A stretch of DNA of 64,000 bases, taken from positions 1 through 64,000 of the forward strand of contig JAHITX010000111.1 in assembly GCA_018817425.1 (NCBI GenBank). Direction: 5' to 3'. The notes below the pieces were generated by a model. That model was given only the letters and a program-made list of their open reading frames with translations. It searched no databases and was not told the DNA's origin. Positions 34,140 to 44,404 of this stretch are shown one piece after another. How positions within the stretch are numbered: the first letter of the stretch is position 1; each line of letters starts with the position of its first letter. The position numbers and the translations under genes are program-made. This DNA is from Pseudomonadota bacterium (GTDB lineage: Bacteria > Desulfobacterota > Desulfobacteria > Desulfobacterales > RPRI01).

Positions 34140-34866
34140 TTTCCTCTCCTATAATTGGTTAAGTTCAACAGGTTGATCTATCTGAACAATGATTACAAAT
34201 GGTACTGATATTTTAATGCACGCTTATGCATGTTTGCTGCTTATTTTTCCTCCTTTACCTTTAGGAGGATACCCAAAAAATTAATAATAAATAGACAATG
34301 CCCCCCAACATGTCCAGGCAGTAGAATGCAAACCTCCCCATTGAAAAATGTCACATCTATGTTAAAATTGACACATGCTGAATAGTGCATTTTTCAGTTG
34401 TTTATCTTAATTCCATGTCCGTTTAATTGTTCACAATTTCTAAAAAAAACAAAAGCCCCATGCTTCAATTATATGAAGATTGGGGCTTAAGTATATTCAG
34501 TCATATTAAATCCTAAAGAGCTATGAAAATGGATTATTTATTCCGGAAAACGTTAAAATAACATAACTTGTATTATGAACAATAATACGCCAGGGGTCAA
34601 GTTCGCTTTTGGCTCTTATTTTCCATATTAATAAGTTCGTCTATACATTTTTGATATTTATGGACTGGCGTTATTCAAAATGGAACTAAATTTATTAGCA
34701 AACCTTTTGAAATTTATATTTTGTTATCATGATTTACATTAGAAATCTACTATTTCCATGAAAATGTTAGATTTACTTTTTACAGGAATACACTGAATTA
34801 AAAAACATAACTATGATATGCCATAATTAAGGTAAAGGTTTAAATTATAGCTGAAGGTGTTTTATC
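34140..34866. other. Intergenic region between surface protein and efflux operon
   Basis: It carries the terminator listed separately. On the minus strand at about 34600-34670 a short frame (KYQKCIDELINMENKSQKRT then stop) may be the tail of a lost gene. Nothing else is supported. Confidence 0.45.
34441..34488 (-). terminator. Rho-independent terminator
   Basis: On the minus strand AAGCCCCA ... TGGGGCTT forms a stem with extra pairing CTTCA/TGAAG, followed by TTTTGTTTTTTTTA. It is about 380 bp beyond the RND pump gene and probably ends the efflux operon. Confidence 0.8.
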
Positions 34867-37800
34867 TTACGGTTTCGCCTTGTACCATGCGGCATATATG
34901 GCCGGCAGAGACACAAGTGTCATTATTGTCGCACCAAACAGGCCTCCGCCGATAGCTACTGCCATAGGCCCCCAGAATACACTGAATGAAATGGGGATCA
35001 TGGCTAAAATGGCCGCCGCTGCGGTTAGCATGATAGGACGAAAACGAAGTACTGTTGCATTTATTATCGAGTTCCATACCGATTCTCCGGCTTTAAGCTG
35101 CTGATCGATCTGGTCGATCAGGATAACGGTATTGCGCATGATAATACCTGCCAGAGCCAATATCCCAAACTGGACGACAAATCCCATGGGCCGACCCGTA
35201 AGAAATAGCCCCAGGCTGACACCGATTATGCCCATGGGAGCCGTAAGCAGTACCAGTACTACCTTGGAAATACTATGCAACTGCAATATTAAAAGTGTTG
35301 TGATAATCAGAATCATCAATGGCACAGGTTCAAGAAGCCAGCGGGTACTCTTGATGCTAAGCTCCATGGCTCCCCCGATTTCGATGCTGTAGCCTTGTGG
35401 AAGAGATTTGCGAAGGTCTGACAGATTTTTGAAAACTTTTGCGGTTGCATCATTTCCCAAGACACCGGGGATTGTTCCGGCCTGTACCGTGATGGTCGGC
35501 TTCAGATTTCGCCGCCAGATCAAGCCTTCTTCTGCATCGTAGCTTATTGTCGCGATCTGACCGAGAGGGATAAAGCGGCCCCTGCCGATGTGTATATTGA
35601 GATCCTTGATTCCGGATAAATCGGACCTGTTTTTTGCATCTGCACGAATCACAATGTTTACGGTCTTGTCTTTTTCCCGAAACTCGGCAACCGGTACGCC
35701 CGACAGAAGACTCTGAAGATTAAGAGACAAAGTCCGGCTGTCAATTCCAAGTATTCTTGCTTTGTCCTGATCAACGGTTAGATGCATGACTTTGTTTTTT
35801 TCATTCCAGTCCTGATTTACATTCCTAAGATTACTATCGGCCGCCATGACATCACGTACCTGTTTTGCAATGTCACGAACCTTTTGATGGTTAATCCCTG
35901 AAACACGAATCATTACCGGATAGGCATCGGATGGCCCGGTATTAATTACTTTGGCAATACCGCGTACATTTGGAAAGCTGGTAGTAAATATTTTTTTTGT
36001 TTTTTTCACAAGCCTGTTGCGTGCTTCAAAGTCCCTGGCTAAAATGATAAATTGTGCAAAATTGGTGTTGGGAAGCGTAGGCTCGGCGGTAAGGACGAAA
36101 CGAGGCGCTCCTTTTCCTATATAATAGGAATATTGTATAATGCCCGGATCGTTGCTGATATGTTTTGCAAACTCATGTGCTTCCTGTTCGGTGGCTTGCA
36201 ACGATGCTCCTTCGGGCAGGCGTAATTCGACTACTACTTCCGGTCTTGTAGAGGCCGGAAAAAACTCCTTCTTCACCTTTCCCATTAAAAAAACGGAAGC
36301 TATTAAGCTGGCCACGGTGGCCGCAATTACCAGCCAACGGTAGGTCAGGCACCATACCAGGATTCTTTTGAACAACCGGTAAAAGAATGTATCATAGATA
36401 TTATGCTCATGACCGGCAGGAGTATGTTTTACTTTCACGAGGCTAAATCCGATCAGCGGCGTGACAGTAACTGCAACCACCCAGGAAATAAGCAAAGCAA
36501 TCGTTACCACCGAAAAGATGCTTCCGGTAAATTCGGAAGCACTGCCCTTGGAAATAAACACGGGAATGAAACCTGCGCTCGTAACCAGGGTTCCCGTCAG
36601 AAGAGGAAAAGCAGTTGCTTTATAGGCAAAGGAAGCCGCAGAAAAGCGGTCCCATCCCTGTTCGAGTTTAACGGTCATCATTTCTATGGCGATAATGGCA
36701 TCATCCACCAAAAGCCCCAAAGCAATGATAAGCGCCCCTAAAGAAATCTTATGGAGGTCGATTCCCAGAATTTGCATTGCAATAAAAACGCCTGCAATTA
36801 CCAGTGGGATGCAAAGAGCGACAACAAGGCCGGATCGCAGCCCCAGGCTTAAGAAACAGACAATGATTACAATAATTACTGCTTCCGCCAAAACCTTAAT
36901 GAATTCATTGATCGCAGCTTTCACAACTTGCGGCTGATCGGACACCGTGTTTAGTTCCAAACCCAGGGGGAGTTCTTTTTTGATGCGCTTTATAGCCTCA
37001 TCGAGGTTTTGCCCCAGGTCCAGAATATTGCCACCTTTTTCCATGGATGCTGCCAGACCTATGGCCGGCAGACCATTATAAAACATCTTGGGTTCCGGTG
37101 GATCTGCATAACCACGTTTGATACCCGCAATATCACCCAGGCGAAAGGTACGTCCTCCGGCCCGAATTGGCAAACTCTTAAGCTCCTTAACCTTTTCAAA
37201 CATACCTGTTGTACGGAGAAATATCTTATCTGTGGATGTTTCCATCATGCCGGAAGGAGCCATGGCATTCTGAGCCGCAACAAAGCGGGCGATAACAGCC
37301 GGATCAATACCCAATAAGGCAAGCTTGCCGTTTTCTATCTCGATAGTGATTATCTCGGGCTGAACCCCCAACAACTCAACTTTTTTGATATCTTTTATAC
37401 GCAAAAGGTTTCGACGGATTTTTTCAGCTCTTTCCCGCATTTCCTCATATGTAAAACCGTCACCCGTAAGTGCATAGACACAACCAAAAACGTCATCAAA
37501 GCGATCATTAAAGAAAGGCCCAACAACACCTTGAGGAAGCGTTACCTTTATATCGTTGACCATATTACGCACTTCAAGCCAGGTTGGACGAACCTCGTCT
37601 TCGTGGACATCATCTTCTTTTAAAGCAACATATATAATGGATTTTCCCGGGGTGGAGTAACTCTTGAGATAATCCAGACCCGGTGTTTCCTGGAGCTTTT
37701 TTTCAATCTTGTCTGTTACCTGCTCTTCTATCTCTCTGGCGCTGGCACCTGGCCAGGCAACGCTTACGATCATCTGGCGGATAGTATAGTCAGGATCTTC

Positions 37801-37914
37801 CATGCGTCCCAGGTTTTGATAAGAAATGACTCCGCCAATAAAGGTAATAAAGATAAAATAGTAAATTATCTGCTTATGATTCAGCGCCCATTCTGTCAGA
37901 TTAAAGGATTTCAC
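34867..37914 (-). CDS. RND efflux pump, HAE1 family inner-membrane subunit
   Basis: The 1015-residue protein is a full-length AcrB/MexF-type proton-driven exporter. Its N-terminal helix is followed by a periplasmic segment with EDPDYTIRQMIVSVAWPGAS (about 40-59) and a second porter half. In the transmembrane region the proton-relay helix GLLVDDAIIAIEMM (about 400-413) is conserved. It overlaps the membrane-fusion gene by 4 bp and completes a three-part pump with the TolC-like protein. The operon has a sigma-54 promoter and is divergent from a sigma-54 activator. The exported compound is unknown; nearby clusters suggest a hydrophobic one. Confidence 0.93.
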   Translation of the reverse strand: MKSFNLTEWALNHKQIIYYFIFITFIGGVISYQNLGRMEDPDYTIRQMIVSVAWPGASAREIEEQVTDKIEKKLQETPGLDYLKSYSTPGKSIIYVALKEDDVHEDEVRPTWLEVRNMVNDIKVTLPQGVVGPFFNDRFDDVFGCVYALTGDGFTYEEMRERAEKIRRNLLRIKDIKKVELLGVQPEIITIEIENGKLALLGIDPAVIARFVAAQNAMAPSGMMETSTDKIFLRTTGMFEKVKELKSLPIRAGGRTFRLGDIAGIKRGYADPPEPKMFYNGLPAIGLAASMEKGGNILDLGQNLDEAIKRIKKELPLGLELNTVSDQPQVVKAAINEFIKVLAEAVIIVIIVCFLSLGLRSGLVVALCIPLVIAGVFIAMQILGIDLHKISLGALIIALGLLVDDAIIAIEMMTVKLEQGWDRFSAASFAYKATAFPLLTGTLVTSAGFIPVFISKGSASEFTGSIFSVVTIALLISWVVAVTVTPLIGFSLVKVKHTPAGHEHNIYDTFFYRLFKRILVWCLTYRWLVIAATVASLIASVFLMGKVKKEFFPASTRPEVVVELRLPEGASLQATEQEAHEFAKHISNDPGIIQYSYYIGKGAPRFVLTAEPTLPNTNFAQFIILARDFEARNRLVKKTKKIFTTSFPNVRGIAKVINTGPSDAYPVMIRVSGINHQKVRDIAKQVRDVMAADSNLRNVNQDWNEKNKVMHLTVDQDKARILGIDSRTLSLNLQSLLSGVPVAEFREKDKTVNIVIRADAKNRSDLSGIKDLNIHIGRGRFIPLGQIATISYDAEEGLIWRRNLKPTITVQAGTIPGVLGNDATAKVFKNLSDLRKSLPQGYSIEIGGAMELSIKSTRWLLEPVPLMILIITTLLILQLHSISKVVLVLLTAPMGIIGVSLGLFLTGRPMGFVVQFGILALAGIIMRNTVILIDQIDQQLKAGESVWNSIINATVLRFRPIMLTAAAAILAMIPISFSVFWGPMAVAIGGGLFGATIMTLVSLPAIYAAWYKAKP

Positions 37915-39032
37915 TTTTTGTCACCTTCCATAACTTTCACCTTCTGACCTTCACGCAATTTATGAACACCGGCTGTAACAATAACTTCTCCTGTTTTCAA
38001 ACCATCCGAGATCTGAACCCGGCCATTTCCGAAAATGCCCGTCCTGACCGGTCTGAGCCAGACTTTTTCTTCCCGGACTATCCAGACACAGGGGGTTTCT
38101 TTAGTTTGGTACAGAGCTGACAGGGGAATAGATGCAATAATGGTTTGATCATCCGGAGCTGCGATTTCTACTTTAGCTGTCATGCCCAGTTTGATTTCCG
38201 GCAATTGTTGTAACAGACTTACGCGAACCTTGTAAGTACGGGAAACGGGGTTCGCCATAGGCGATATTTCACGAATTTTGCCTGCAACAATCAAATCAGG
38301 CAGAGCCCAGAAAGTAATCCTGATCAAAGTAACATTTTTAAGATCACCAATACGGTTTTCAGGAACATAGATTTCAATCTCTAATTCTTTCTCATCTACC
38401 ATAGTTATTACAATCTGTCCGGGGCCCACGACTTGTCCTGCCTCGGCACTGATTCCGGAAACCACACCCGAACGATCCGTACGCAGTGAACTGTATTTTA
38501 ACTGGTTGGATACCTGTACATATTGAGCCTCTGCCTGCTGATACGTTGCTTGTGCTACTTCATAAGTACTTTCATAACGGTCAAGTTGTGCACGGCTGAC
38601 CACATCCTGCTCGTACAATTGCCGATAGCGATTCAGGTTTTTCTCAGCCAAGTCCAATTGGGATTTAATAGCAGCAACCCGGGCAATTTGGCTGTTTACA
38701 GTTTCTGCAATATCCTGAGGATCAATCTGCATCAGTATCTGTCCCTGCTTGACCATGGAACCAAGCTCCACATATCGCTTGATTATTTTACCACCTACCT
38801 GAAAGGCTAATTGACTTTCCCTGCGGCCGCGAACCTCTCCTGAATACGAATAGTTTTTTATATTATCAGTAGTACTATCAACAATCATGGTACGAACCAG
38901 AGGGGTATCATCCTCTATCAAAGGAGCTGCCTGAAAACGGTCTTTGTAAAAAATCCCGGCAAAGATAAGACAAAATAAAAACATCAACAACAGAATCATG
39001 TATATTTTATTTCTGAGATTAGACACAAACAA
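37911..39032 (-). CDS. RND membrane fusion protein (HlyD type)
   Basis: This 373-residue periplasmic adaptor has an N-terminal membrane anchor (residues 10-28). It has a lipoyl/barrel-sandwich part with YSGEVRGRRESQLAFQVGGKIIKRYVELGSMVKQGQILMQID (about 58-100 in pieces), a coiled-coil hairpin (about 110-170) and a beta-barrel. It joins the pump to the outer-membrane channel. It lies between the two other pump genes, 15 bp after the TolC gene. Confidence 0.92.
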   Translation of the reverse strand: MFVSNLRNKIYMILLLMFLFCLIFAGIFYKDRFQAAPLIEDDTPLVRTMIVDSTTDNIKNYSYSGEVRGRRESQLAFQVGGKIIKRYVELGSMVKQGQILMQIDPQDIAETVNSQIARVAAIKSQLDLAEKNLNRYRQLYEQDVVSRAQLDRYESTYEVAQATYQQAEAQYVQVSNQLKYSSLRTDRSGVVSGISAEAGQVVGPGQIVITMVDEKELEIEIYVPENRIGDLKNVTLIRITFWALPDLIVAGKIREISPMANPVSRTYKVRVSLLQQLPEIKLGMTAKVEIAAPDDQTIIASIPLSALYQTKETPCVWIVREEKVWLRPVRTGIFGNGRVQISDGLKTGEVIVTAGVHKLREGQKVKVMEGDKK

Positions 39033-39047
39033 TTAAATACTCCTTTT

Positions 39048-40394
39048 TTATTTATAAATTTCCCGCAAATCGATTCCGGTAGCATAATGAGTCGCAGCCT
39101 CCGCTCTACGGTAATCATAAATAGAGCGGATGCGATTCGTCTCGGCATTTGTCATAAGGGTCACGGCATCAAGTACTTGTGTAGCCGTACCTTCACCTTC
39201 CTCATATCGTCTTTTGTTAATACGCAAATTTTCCTGCGCCTGATCCACGGCATCCTGGTTTGCCAGAATACGTGCATAAGCATTATGCAGATCAAGGGTG
39301 TAGCGCTGCAGTTCCAGTTTGATTTCATCAACAAGCCTGGCCCGTTGCTCCAGAAGCTGATTCTTTTGATACCCGGTTTTTTGTAAGTTTGCCATGGAAC
39401 GTCCACCCTCGAAAAGATTTATGTTGACCCCGAACATCAACGACCAGTTATTCTCATGGAGCTGGTAGGAATTTTCCATATAATCATTTGATGCTCTCAC
39501 GAAAAATTTCGGCAAAAATTCCGACTTTTTTGCAACCGTTTCAAGATTGATAGCATTTAATGTCCGGTCTACAATCTTTATTTCCGCACGCTTTTTTAAA
39601 GCTTCCATCCATAACTGTTCCAGATCAGGATTGGAAGGCGGCAAAATAGGATTATTTATCTCTTCAGCCCTGACCGGACTGTTTAGGGGTCTCAAAAGTA
39701 GATTGTTAAGATTCGCCGAACGCAAGGCTTCCAGATTTTTTAGTGTCAGTTGCTTCTGTCTGGCGTCTGACAGACGTACCTGGACCTGCAAAAGATCATT
39801 TCTGGTAGTAACACCTGCCTTGTAAAGCTTGTCCGCATCCCTGTAATGTGCCTCCAGCCGCTCAATATCCTTGTCTGCCGCAACAACCAGATGTTCTGAC
39901 TCCAGCAATTCATAGAACACTACAGTAAATTCTAAAGCGGCGGAGTTTCGTATTCTGGCAGAATCAAATTTTTTTGCTTCAAGAAGCATACTGCTTGCCT
40001 GATAACGTGAAAGGCTGCCATAAAAATCAAACAGAATCTGCTGTATGCTGATACTGTATGAATAGTGATGGGAGTCGGAAGTATTGATTGCCATACCGTT
40101 TACGGTCATAGCCGGTTGACGGTCCAGACTTGTATGCCCTGCAGAAGCATCGATTCTGGGCAGAAGACCTGAACGTGCAACATTAACATCCGACTCGGCA
40201 ATTCTTTCGCTAAACCCTGCGATTTTAACAGCCCGGCCTTGTTTTGTAACGATTTTCAGACCTTCTGAAAGAGTTATCATTTGCGGTACATCATCAGCAG
40301 CAATACCGGCATTTGAGTAGCAGATTAATATCACCGTAAGTAAAATTGTCCGCCACTTCTTGATCATTGATAAATTTATCTTACAATATCTCAT
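39048..40394 (-). CDS. TolC-type outer-membrane efflux protein
   Basis: The 448-residue channel protein has a signal peptide (KKWRTILLTVILICYSNAGIAAD), and two OEP repeats rich in alpha-helix with NARKQ/QVRLSDARQKQLTLKNLEALRSANLNNLL and NLFEGGRSMANL. The frame is open further upstream, but AAAGAGA 7 bp before the ATG at 40394 decides the start and gives a normal leader. It is the second gene of the efflux operon. Confidence 0.9.
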   Translation of the reverse strand: MRYCKINLSMIKKWRTILLTVILICYSNAGIAADDVPQMITLSEGLKIVTKQGRAVKIAGFSERIAESDVNVARSGLLPRIDASAGHTSLDRQPAMTVNGMAINTSDSHHYSYSISIQQILFDFYGSLSRYQASSMLLEAKKFDSARIRNSAALEFTVVFYELLESEHLVVAADKDIERLEAHYRDADKLYKAGVTTRNDLLQVQVRLSDARQKQLTLKNLEALRSANLNNLLLRPLNSPVRAEEINNPILPPSNPDLEQLWMEALKKRAEIKIVDRTLNAINLETVAKKSEFLPKFFVRASNDYMENSYQLHENNWSLMFGVNINLFEGGRSMANLQKTGYQKNQLLEQRARLVDEIKLELQRYTLDLHNAYARILANQDAVDQAQENLRINKRRYEEGEGTATQVLDAVTLMTNAETNRIRSIYDYRRAEAATHYATGIDLREIYK

Positions 40395-40423
40395 GCAATA
40401 TCTCTTTATTGATTTATAATTTA

Positions 40424-40705
40424 TTAATCTTCCATCATAACCCAGCAGGTATGATCTACCAGACCAAACCGCTTCAGACCACAGGCCAAACAAAAGCCTA
40501 CATCTGTTTTTGTATTTGTTTGTTTCCGCTCCTGCCACTGGAGAATTACGCTGATATCACTGTTGGTGGCAGAATTTATATAAAAGTTCATTTCCGGAAT
40601 CGCCGGTCCCTTGAAAGTTTTACAAAATTCCTTCAAATATTGGCGGGCCTGCTCCGCAAAATGGCCGGATGTTCGAACAGCTACTATCTCCAGAAGTTTC
40701 ATCAT
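40424..40705 (-). CDS. Small protein upstream of efflux genes, ferredoxin-like/ABM-type
   Basis: This 93-residue protein, MMKLLEIVAVRTSGHFAEQ..., has a pattern of strands and helices like the antibiotic-biosynthesis-monooxygenase (dimeric alpha-beta barrel) fold. It is the first gene behind the sigma-54 promoter at 40737-40751. No catalytic motif can be named. It may sense or modify the pump substrate. Confidence 0.6.
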   Translation of the reverse strand: MMKLLEIVAVRTSGHFAEQARQYLKEFCKTFKGPAIPEMNFYINSATNSDISVILQWQERKQTNTKTDVGFCLACGLKRFGLVDHTCWVMMED

Positions 40706-40736
40706 AATTTACCTCACTTTCCCTTTTTATGTATTA

Positions 40737-40751
40737 GCCAAAAACGTGCCA
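40737..40751 (-). promoter_or_regulatory. Sigma-54 promoter of the efflux operon
   Basis: The minus strand reads TGGCACGTTTTTGGC; the -24 box TGGCACG is exact and GC is at the correct 10-bp spacing. It starts 32 bp upstream of the small first gene. Confidence 0.75.
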
Positions 40752-40808
40752 AAATATTTATCTTGCAAATACAGACATATAAACGAATTCAACAAACAAA
40801 GTTATTGT

Positions 40809-40831
40809 ATGCAACGCCTTACGCGTTGCAT
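40809..40831. promoter_or_regulatory. Enhancer-type dyad between efflux operon and activator gene
   Basis: ATGCAACGC-CTTAC-GCGTTGCAT is a perfect 9-bp inverted repeat, 58 bp upstream of the -24 box. A related dyad (AACAG-N6-CTGTT followed by GCATTT) has the same position before the second activator gene, so both are likely binding sites for the paralogous regulators. Confidence 0.6.
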
Positions 40832-40940
40832 TTCGCGCTTATTGCTTTACAGATTGTAATAAGCTATATTTTGACTATCTATTTTGACTGCTTATCAAAA
40901 TTCGGACTTTTTTGGAGTTCATAAATAATGGGAGACACTA

Positions 40941-42494
40941 ATGCCGATAGATGAAAATTATTTTTTCCGGGAAGCTACGCTGCGCATCTGCAGTAGTCTG
41001 GAGATCGAAAAAGCGCTATGGAACTGCTTTATCTATATCCGTGACTATATCCCGGCAGATATAATACTTATAGATATTTATGATCCGGAAACCGGGATTG
41101 GGGAAACCATTGCAAAAGCAGATTTAAGCGGAGGAAAACTTATATCCGCCAAAACTGTTGCTCCGGCGGATACTAAAAAGCTTATCGAGGAATTGCGAAT
41201 AAACCCTGAAATGACACCAAAGATATTGGTGGCCAACCGAATTGGCGATCATCCGATTTTGGGCCCAATGTCCGATATTGTTGGCCACCCTGATGCCGCG
41301 TTTATGGCAATCGGGCCAAACCCGGAATGGGATTTTATTGCCGGTATTCTTATCGGTAATAACAAAGGTAAAAAATACTCGGAAAAACATGTACAATTAT
41401 TTACGCTTTTAAGTGAACCTTTTACCATTGCACTCAGCAATTATTTACGTTACCGGGAAGTACTGCGGCTTAAAGAAGTTCTTGCGGATGACAACCGGTA
41501 CTTACAGGAAGAGTTACTGCAGCAGGCAGGAGAAGAGATCGTTGGCGCCCATTTCGGTCTGAAGCAGGTCATGGAAAAGGTCGGCCAGGTTGCGCCCCTT
41601 TCCAGTCCTGTTCTCTTGTTGGGAGAAACTGGAACAGGAAAAGAGGTCATAGCCACAGCCATTCATAATCTGTCGCTTAGAAGAAACGGCCCATTTATTA
41701 AAGTTAATTGCGGTGCCATCCCTGAATCCCTTATGGACAGCGAACTATTTGGCCATGAGAAAGGTTCATTTACCGGAGCCCTTTCTCAGAAACGCGGCCG
41801 CTTTGAGCGGGCCCATGGCGGCACAATCTTTCTTGATGAGATCGGCGAGTTAACTCCAGGAGCACAGATCAGACTCTTGCGGGTAATCCAGGAAAAGGAG
41901 ATAGAACGGGTTGGCGGATCGGAAACCATCAAGATTGACATCCGGGTTATTGCTGCTACGCACCGCAATCTGGAAACCATGCTGGCAGAAGGCAAGTTCC
42001 GTACAGACCTATATTTCCGCCTACGGGTTTTTCCGATTGTAATTTCGCCTCTGCGTGACCGACGCGCCGATATTCCTGCTTTGATCCAATATTTTATGGT
42101 GAAAAAGACTCAAGAGCTGGGCTTTTTAAAGGTCCCAACCCTCGCACCCGGTGCAATTGAAAAACTTATGAACTACAACTGGCCCGGCAATGTCCGGGAA
42201 TTGCAAAATGCAGTTGAGCACGCCCTTATCCTCAGCAGGGAACAACCACTGGCCTTCGATAGTCTGGGTGATATTATTCCCCGCACAGAAGCAATAATAC
42301 CAGAGAGTAACGGGAAAAACCCTTTCAGTCTTGAACAAACAATGTCAGAAGCGATTGTAAAAGCCCTGCAAATGTCCAATGGCCGTGTAGGTGGTGAAAA
42401 CGGCGCAGCAAAGATTCTGGAAATTAATCCTTCAACACTTCGAACCAAAATGCGTAAGCTCGGTATCCATGCCAACACCAAAGGAACTAAATGA
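40941..42494 (+). CDS. Sigma-54-dependent transcriptional activator, Fis family (paralogue 1)
   Basis: The 517-residue activator has a GAF-like sensory domain (about 10-170), a central AAA+ domain and a C-terminal Fis-type helix-turn-helix (about 470-510). The AAA+ part has Walker A GETGTGKEVIA (near 228), the sigma-54 contact loop as GSFTGA (usually GAFTGA), DEIGEL and NWPGNVRELQNAVEHAL. It is divergent from the small-protein/TolC/MFP/RND operon, whose promoter is of sigma-54 type, and probably activates it on binding a ligand. GGGAG precedes the ATG. The paralogue at 49337 is about three quarters identical by eye. Confidence 0.92.
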   Translation: MPIDENYFFREATLRICSSLEIEKALWNCFIYIRDYIPADIILIDIYDPETGIGETIAKADLSGGKLISAKTVAPADTKKLIEELRINPEMTPKILVANRIGDHPILGPMSDIVGHPDAAFMAIGPNPEWDFIAGILIGNNKGKKYSEKHVQLFTLLSEPFTIALSNYLRYREVLRLKEVLADDNRYLQEELLQQAGEEIVGAHFGLKQVMEKVGQVAPLSSPVLLLGETGTGKEVIATAIHNLSLRRNGPFIKVNCGAIPESLMDSELFGHEKGSFTGALSQKRGRFERAHGGTIFLDEIGELTPGAQIRLLRVIQEKEIERVGGSETIKIDIRVIAATHRNLETMLAEGKFRTDLYFRLRVFPIVISPLRDRRADIPALIQYFMVKKTQELGFLKVPTLAPGAIEKLMNYNWPGNVRELQNAVEHALILSREQPLAFDSLGDIIPRTEAIIPESNGKNPFSLEQTMSEAIVKALQMSNGRVGGENGAAKILEINPSTLRTKMRKLGIHANTKGTK

Positions 42495-42576
42495 AAAATC
42501 CATTAATTTAATCAGTTTTACATATTGCAATGGCTTATTAAAATGACGAGTCCAAAAATCGTTACTGGTATAACAC

Positions 42577-44184
42577 TTACCATTCATATCCCATCCTTAT
42601 GGTTACCTCACTAGTCTCTATACCATCACCAAAACCGTAGCAGGCATCCTTGTCTCCAAAAAAGGCCTGAAGCTTCAGATCAGTATAAAACTGGGGGGTA
42701 AGATACCACTTGATTGAAGGTTTAAGCATATACGTACTGCCTTCACCATGTTTTCCGGGATTAACTGCTACTATAATTATTGGATTAAGCCTGGAAGCCC
42801 ACCAATAGGTCATGATTTGAAACATGAACACATCTTGTTCTCTCATATTTCTGCGGTCGTATCTGAGTGTTTTGTGGTTGGCTGTTTCAAATGTGGTGCC
42901 TTCATAATGCGGAACGTAATGCGAATCGCTCAAATAGTTATTCCATTCATTGATAGTTTTATGAATCCATTCTACTGAAACTTTCGTCAGATCTTTAGAA
43001 AGCCACCTTAAGCGCAGATCCTTGTCAATCGCAAGCATTGTTTTTGTAACAGGATGATATTCAAATGTATATTGTTCAGTTCCTGCTGCATTATAATAAT
43101 AACTTGATCTTGGAAGACCTATAGGATACGCCGTATATCGGGAAACCTCTCCTCTTACGATAGCTTCCAAGCCAAACGCCAACAATTGGTAACTGAAATA
43201 AGCTCCGTAAACATGTTGCTTGTTATAATTCATCTCGGCTGTTGATGGGAACGGAAGATTAAAAAATGTTGGGTTGAGTACAAAATCCTTCATTATCACG
43301 CTTGGTTCATTAACTACATCTCTGAAATATACAAAAGATAAGTTGAGTCTGTCTCCGATTAATGCAGATACCTTGGCTCCGTATTCATTATTGTTGGTGG
43401 GAACGTTATACCGGAATTTTGCAATCCCCTTATTATCGGCAAACGGCAATATGCTTGCATATGGAGCTTGCAATTGACCCTCAGATGTATAATTGGTTAC
43501 TGTGTCAAGAGGCCCGAATTGAGTAGGCCTGATATCAGGAATCCACAATAAATCAAAATTGAGTCTGATTTTTGTCATTTTTGGAAGACTGTAATTGAGC
43601 CGGCCCATCCAAAGAGGAGTCTTAACATCATCGGGATTCTGAAAAAATAAATTGAAAGAAGTATCCGGCGGGTTGATAACATCATTAAGTGTTTCCAGCA
43701 GACCCTCGCCCCAGGAAACGATTTGTCTTCCCGGCCTGAAAAAGCCGTTTCCAAAATCACCTCTATAAGAAAAATCTATAAAGGCTTCCCTTAAATCACT
43801 TTCAAATCTTACGTCTTCTAAGCCGTAATCAAACCTTGAAGCACCAAGATTATTTTTGATATCGTATCTCTGTGCAGCAAGATCAAAAATCGAATCATAA
43901 GCGCCACGAAACGTTAGATGTAATTTTTCTACTGAAAACGACCCCCATTGCATTTTAGGATCAATATCAATATCGAATTTTAAAGTATTTCTTTGTTGTA
44001 CTCCATATGCTTCATCGAAAAAGCCGTACTGAAGACCATTTGCATCACGTAAAACAAAACCGGATTCAAAAAACCCATGAAAACTGGTAGACATTGCAGC
44101 AGATGCATTTAAAGAGAAAATAATCAATATTACCAAAATGGCAAAAACAAAGACAACTGCTTCACCCAATCTTCTTTTACTCAT
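42577..44184 (-). CDS. DUF1302 outer-membrane protein (copy 1)
   Basis: This 535-residue protein has a signal peptide (residues about 10-30, ending SAA) and is rich in alternating strands and aromatic residues. It ends in GYEW; a C-terminal aromatic residue is usual for outer-membrane barrels. The sequence FHGFFESGFVLRDANGLQYGFFDEAYGVQQRNTLKFDIDIDP marks the DUF1302 family in pieces. DUF1302 genes regularly stand with DUF1329 genes in clusters for hydrophobic or aromatic substrates, and a transport role at the outer membrane is the usual proposal. Here it follows DUF1329 by 220 bp that contain a mobile element. Confidence 0.8.
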   Translation of the reverse strand: MSKRRLGEAVVFVFAILVILIIFSLNASAAMSTSFHGFFESGFVLRDANGLQYGFFDEAYGVQQRNTLKFDIDIDPKMQWGSFSVEKLHLTFRGAYDSIFDLAAQRYDIKNNLGASRFDYGLEDVRFESDLREAFIDFSYRGDFGNGFFRPGRQIVSWGEGLLETLNDVINPPDTSFNLFFQNPDDVKTPLWMGRLNYSLPKMTKIRLNFDLLWIPDIRPTQFGPLDTVTNYTSEGQLQAPYASILPFADNKGIAKFRYNVPTNNNEYGAKVSALIGDRLNLSFVYFRDVVNEPSVIMKDFVLNPTFFNLPFPSTAEMNYNKQHVYGAYFSYQLLAFGLEAIVRGEVSRYTAYPIGLPRSSYYYNAAGTEQYTFEYHPVTKTMLAIDKDLRLRWLSKDLTKVSVEWIHKTINEWNNYLSDSHYVPHYEGTTFETANHKTLRYDRRNMREQDVFMFQIMTYWWASRLNPIIIVAVNPGKHGEGSTYMLKPSIKWYLTPQFYTDLKLQAFFGDKDACYGFGDGIETSEVTIRMGYEW

Positions 44185-44245
44185 ATCTTTTCTCCTAAAA
44201 TTTATGTTTTTAAAAAGACACAGCCTCTACCTTTTGATGATATTA

Positions 44246-44387
44246 GAGCCACTTTCAAAATGTTTCAGTTTGGTCAAGCTCAAGGCGGGAGAAAATTTCA
44301 ACCACAGGAATACATAGAGTATTTCGAGGATTGAAATTTGAACCCAACGCAGAGATCGGCCAAAATGGGGCGTTTTGAAACTGGCTC
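44246..44387 (+). mobile_element. Inverted-repeat element A (MITE-like), copy 1
   Basis: A 142-bp non-coding element with terminal inverted repeats (GAGCCACTTTCAAAATG / CGTTTTGAAACTGGCTC). It is flanked by the 4-bp direct repeat ATTA. An inverted copy is at 54552-54694 and a partial one at 32529-32592. It cannot code for its own transposase. Confidence 0.8.
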
Positions 44388-44404
44388 ATTAGAATATCCA
44401 TATT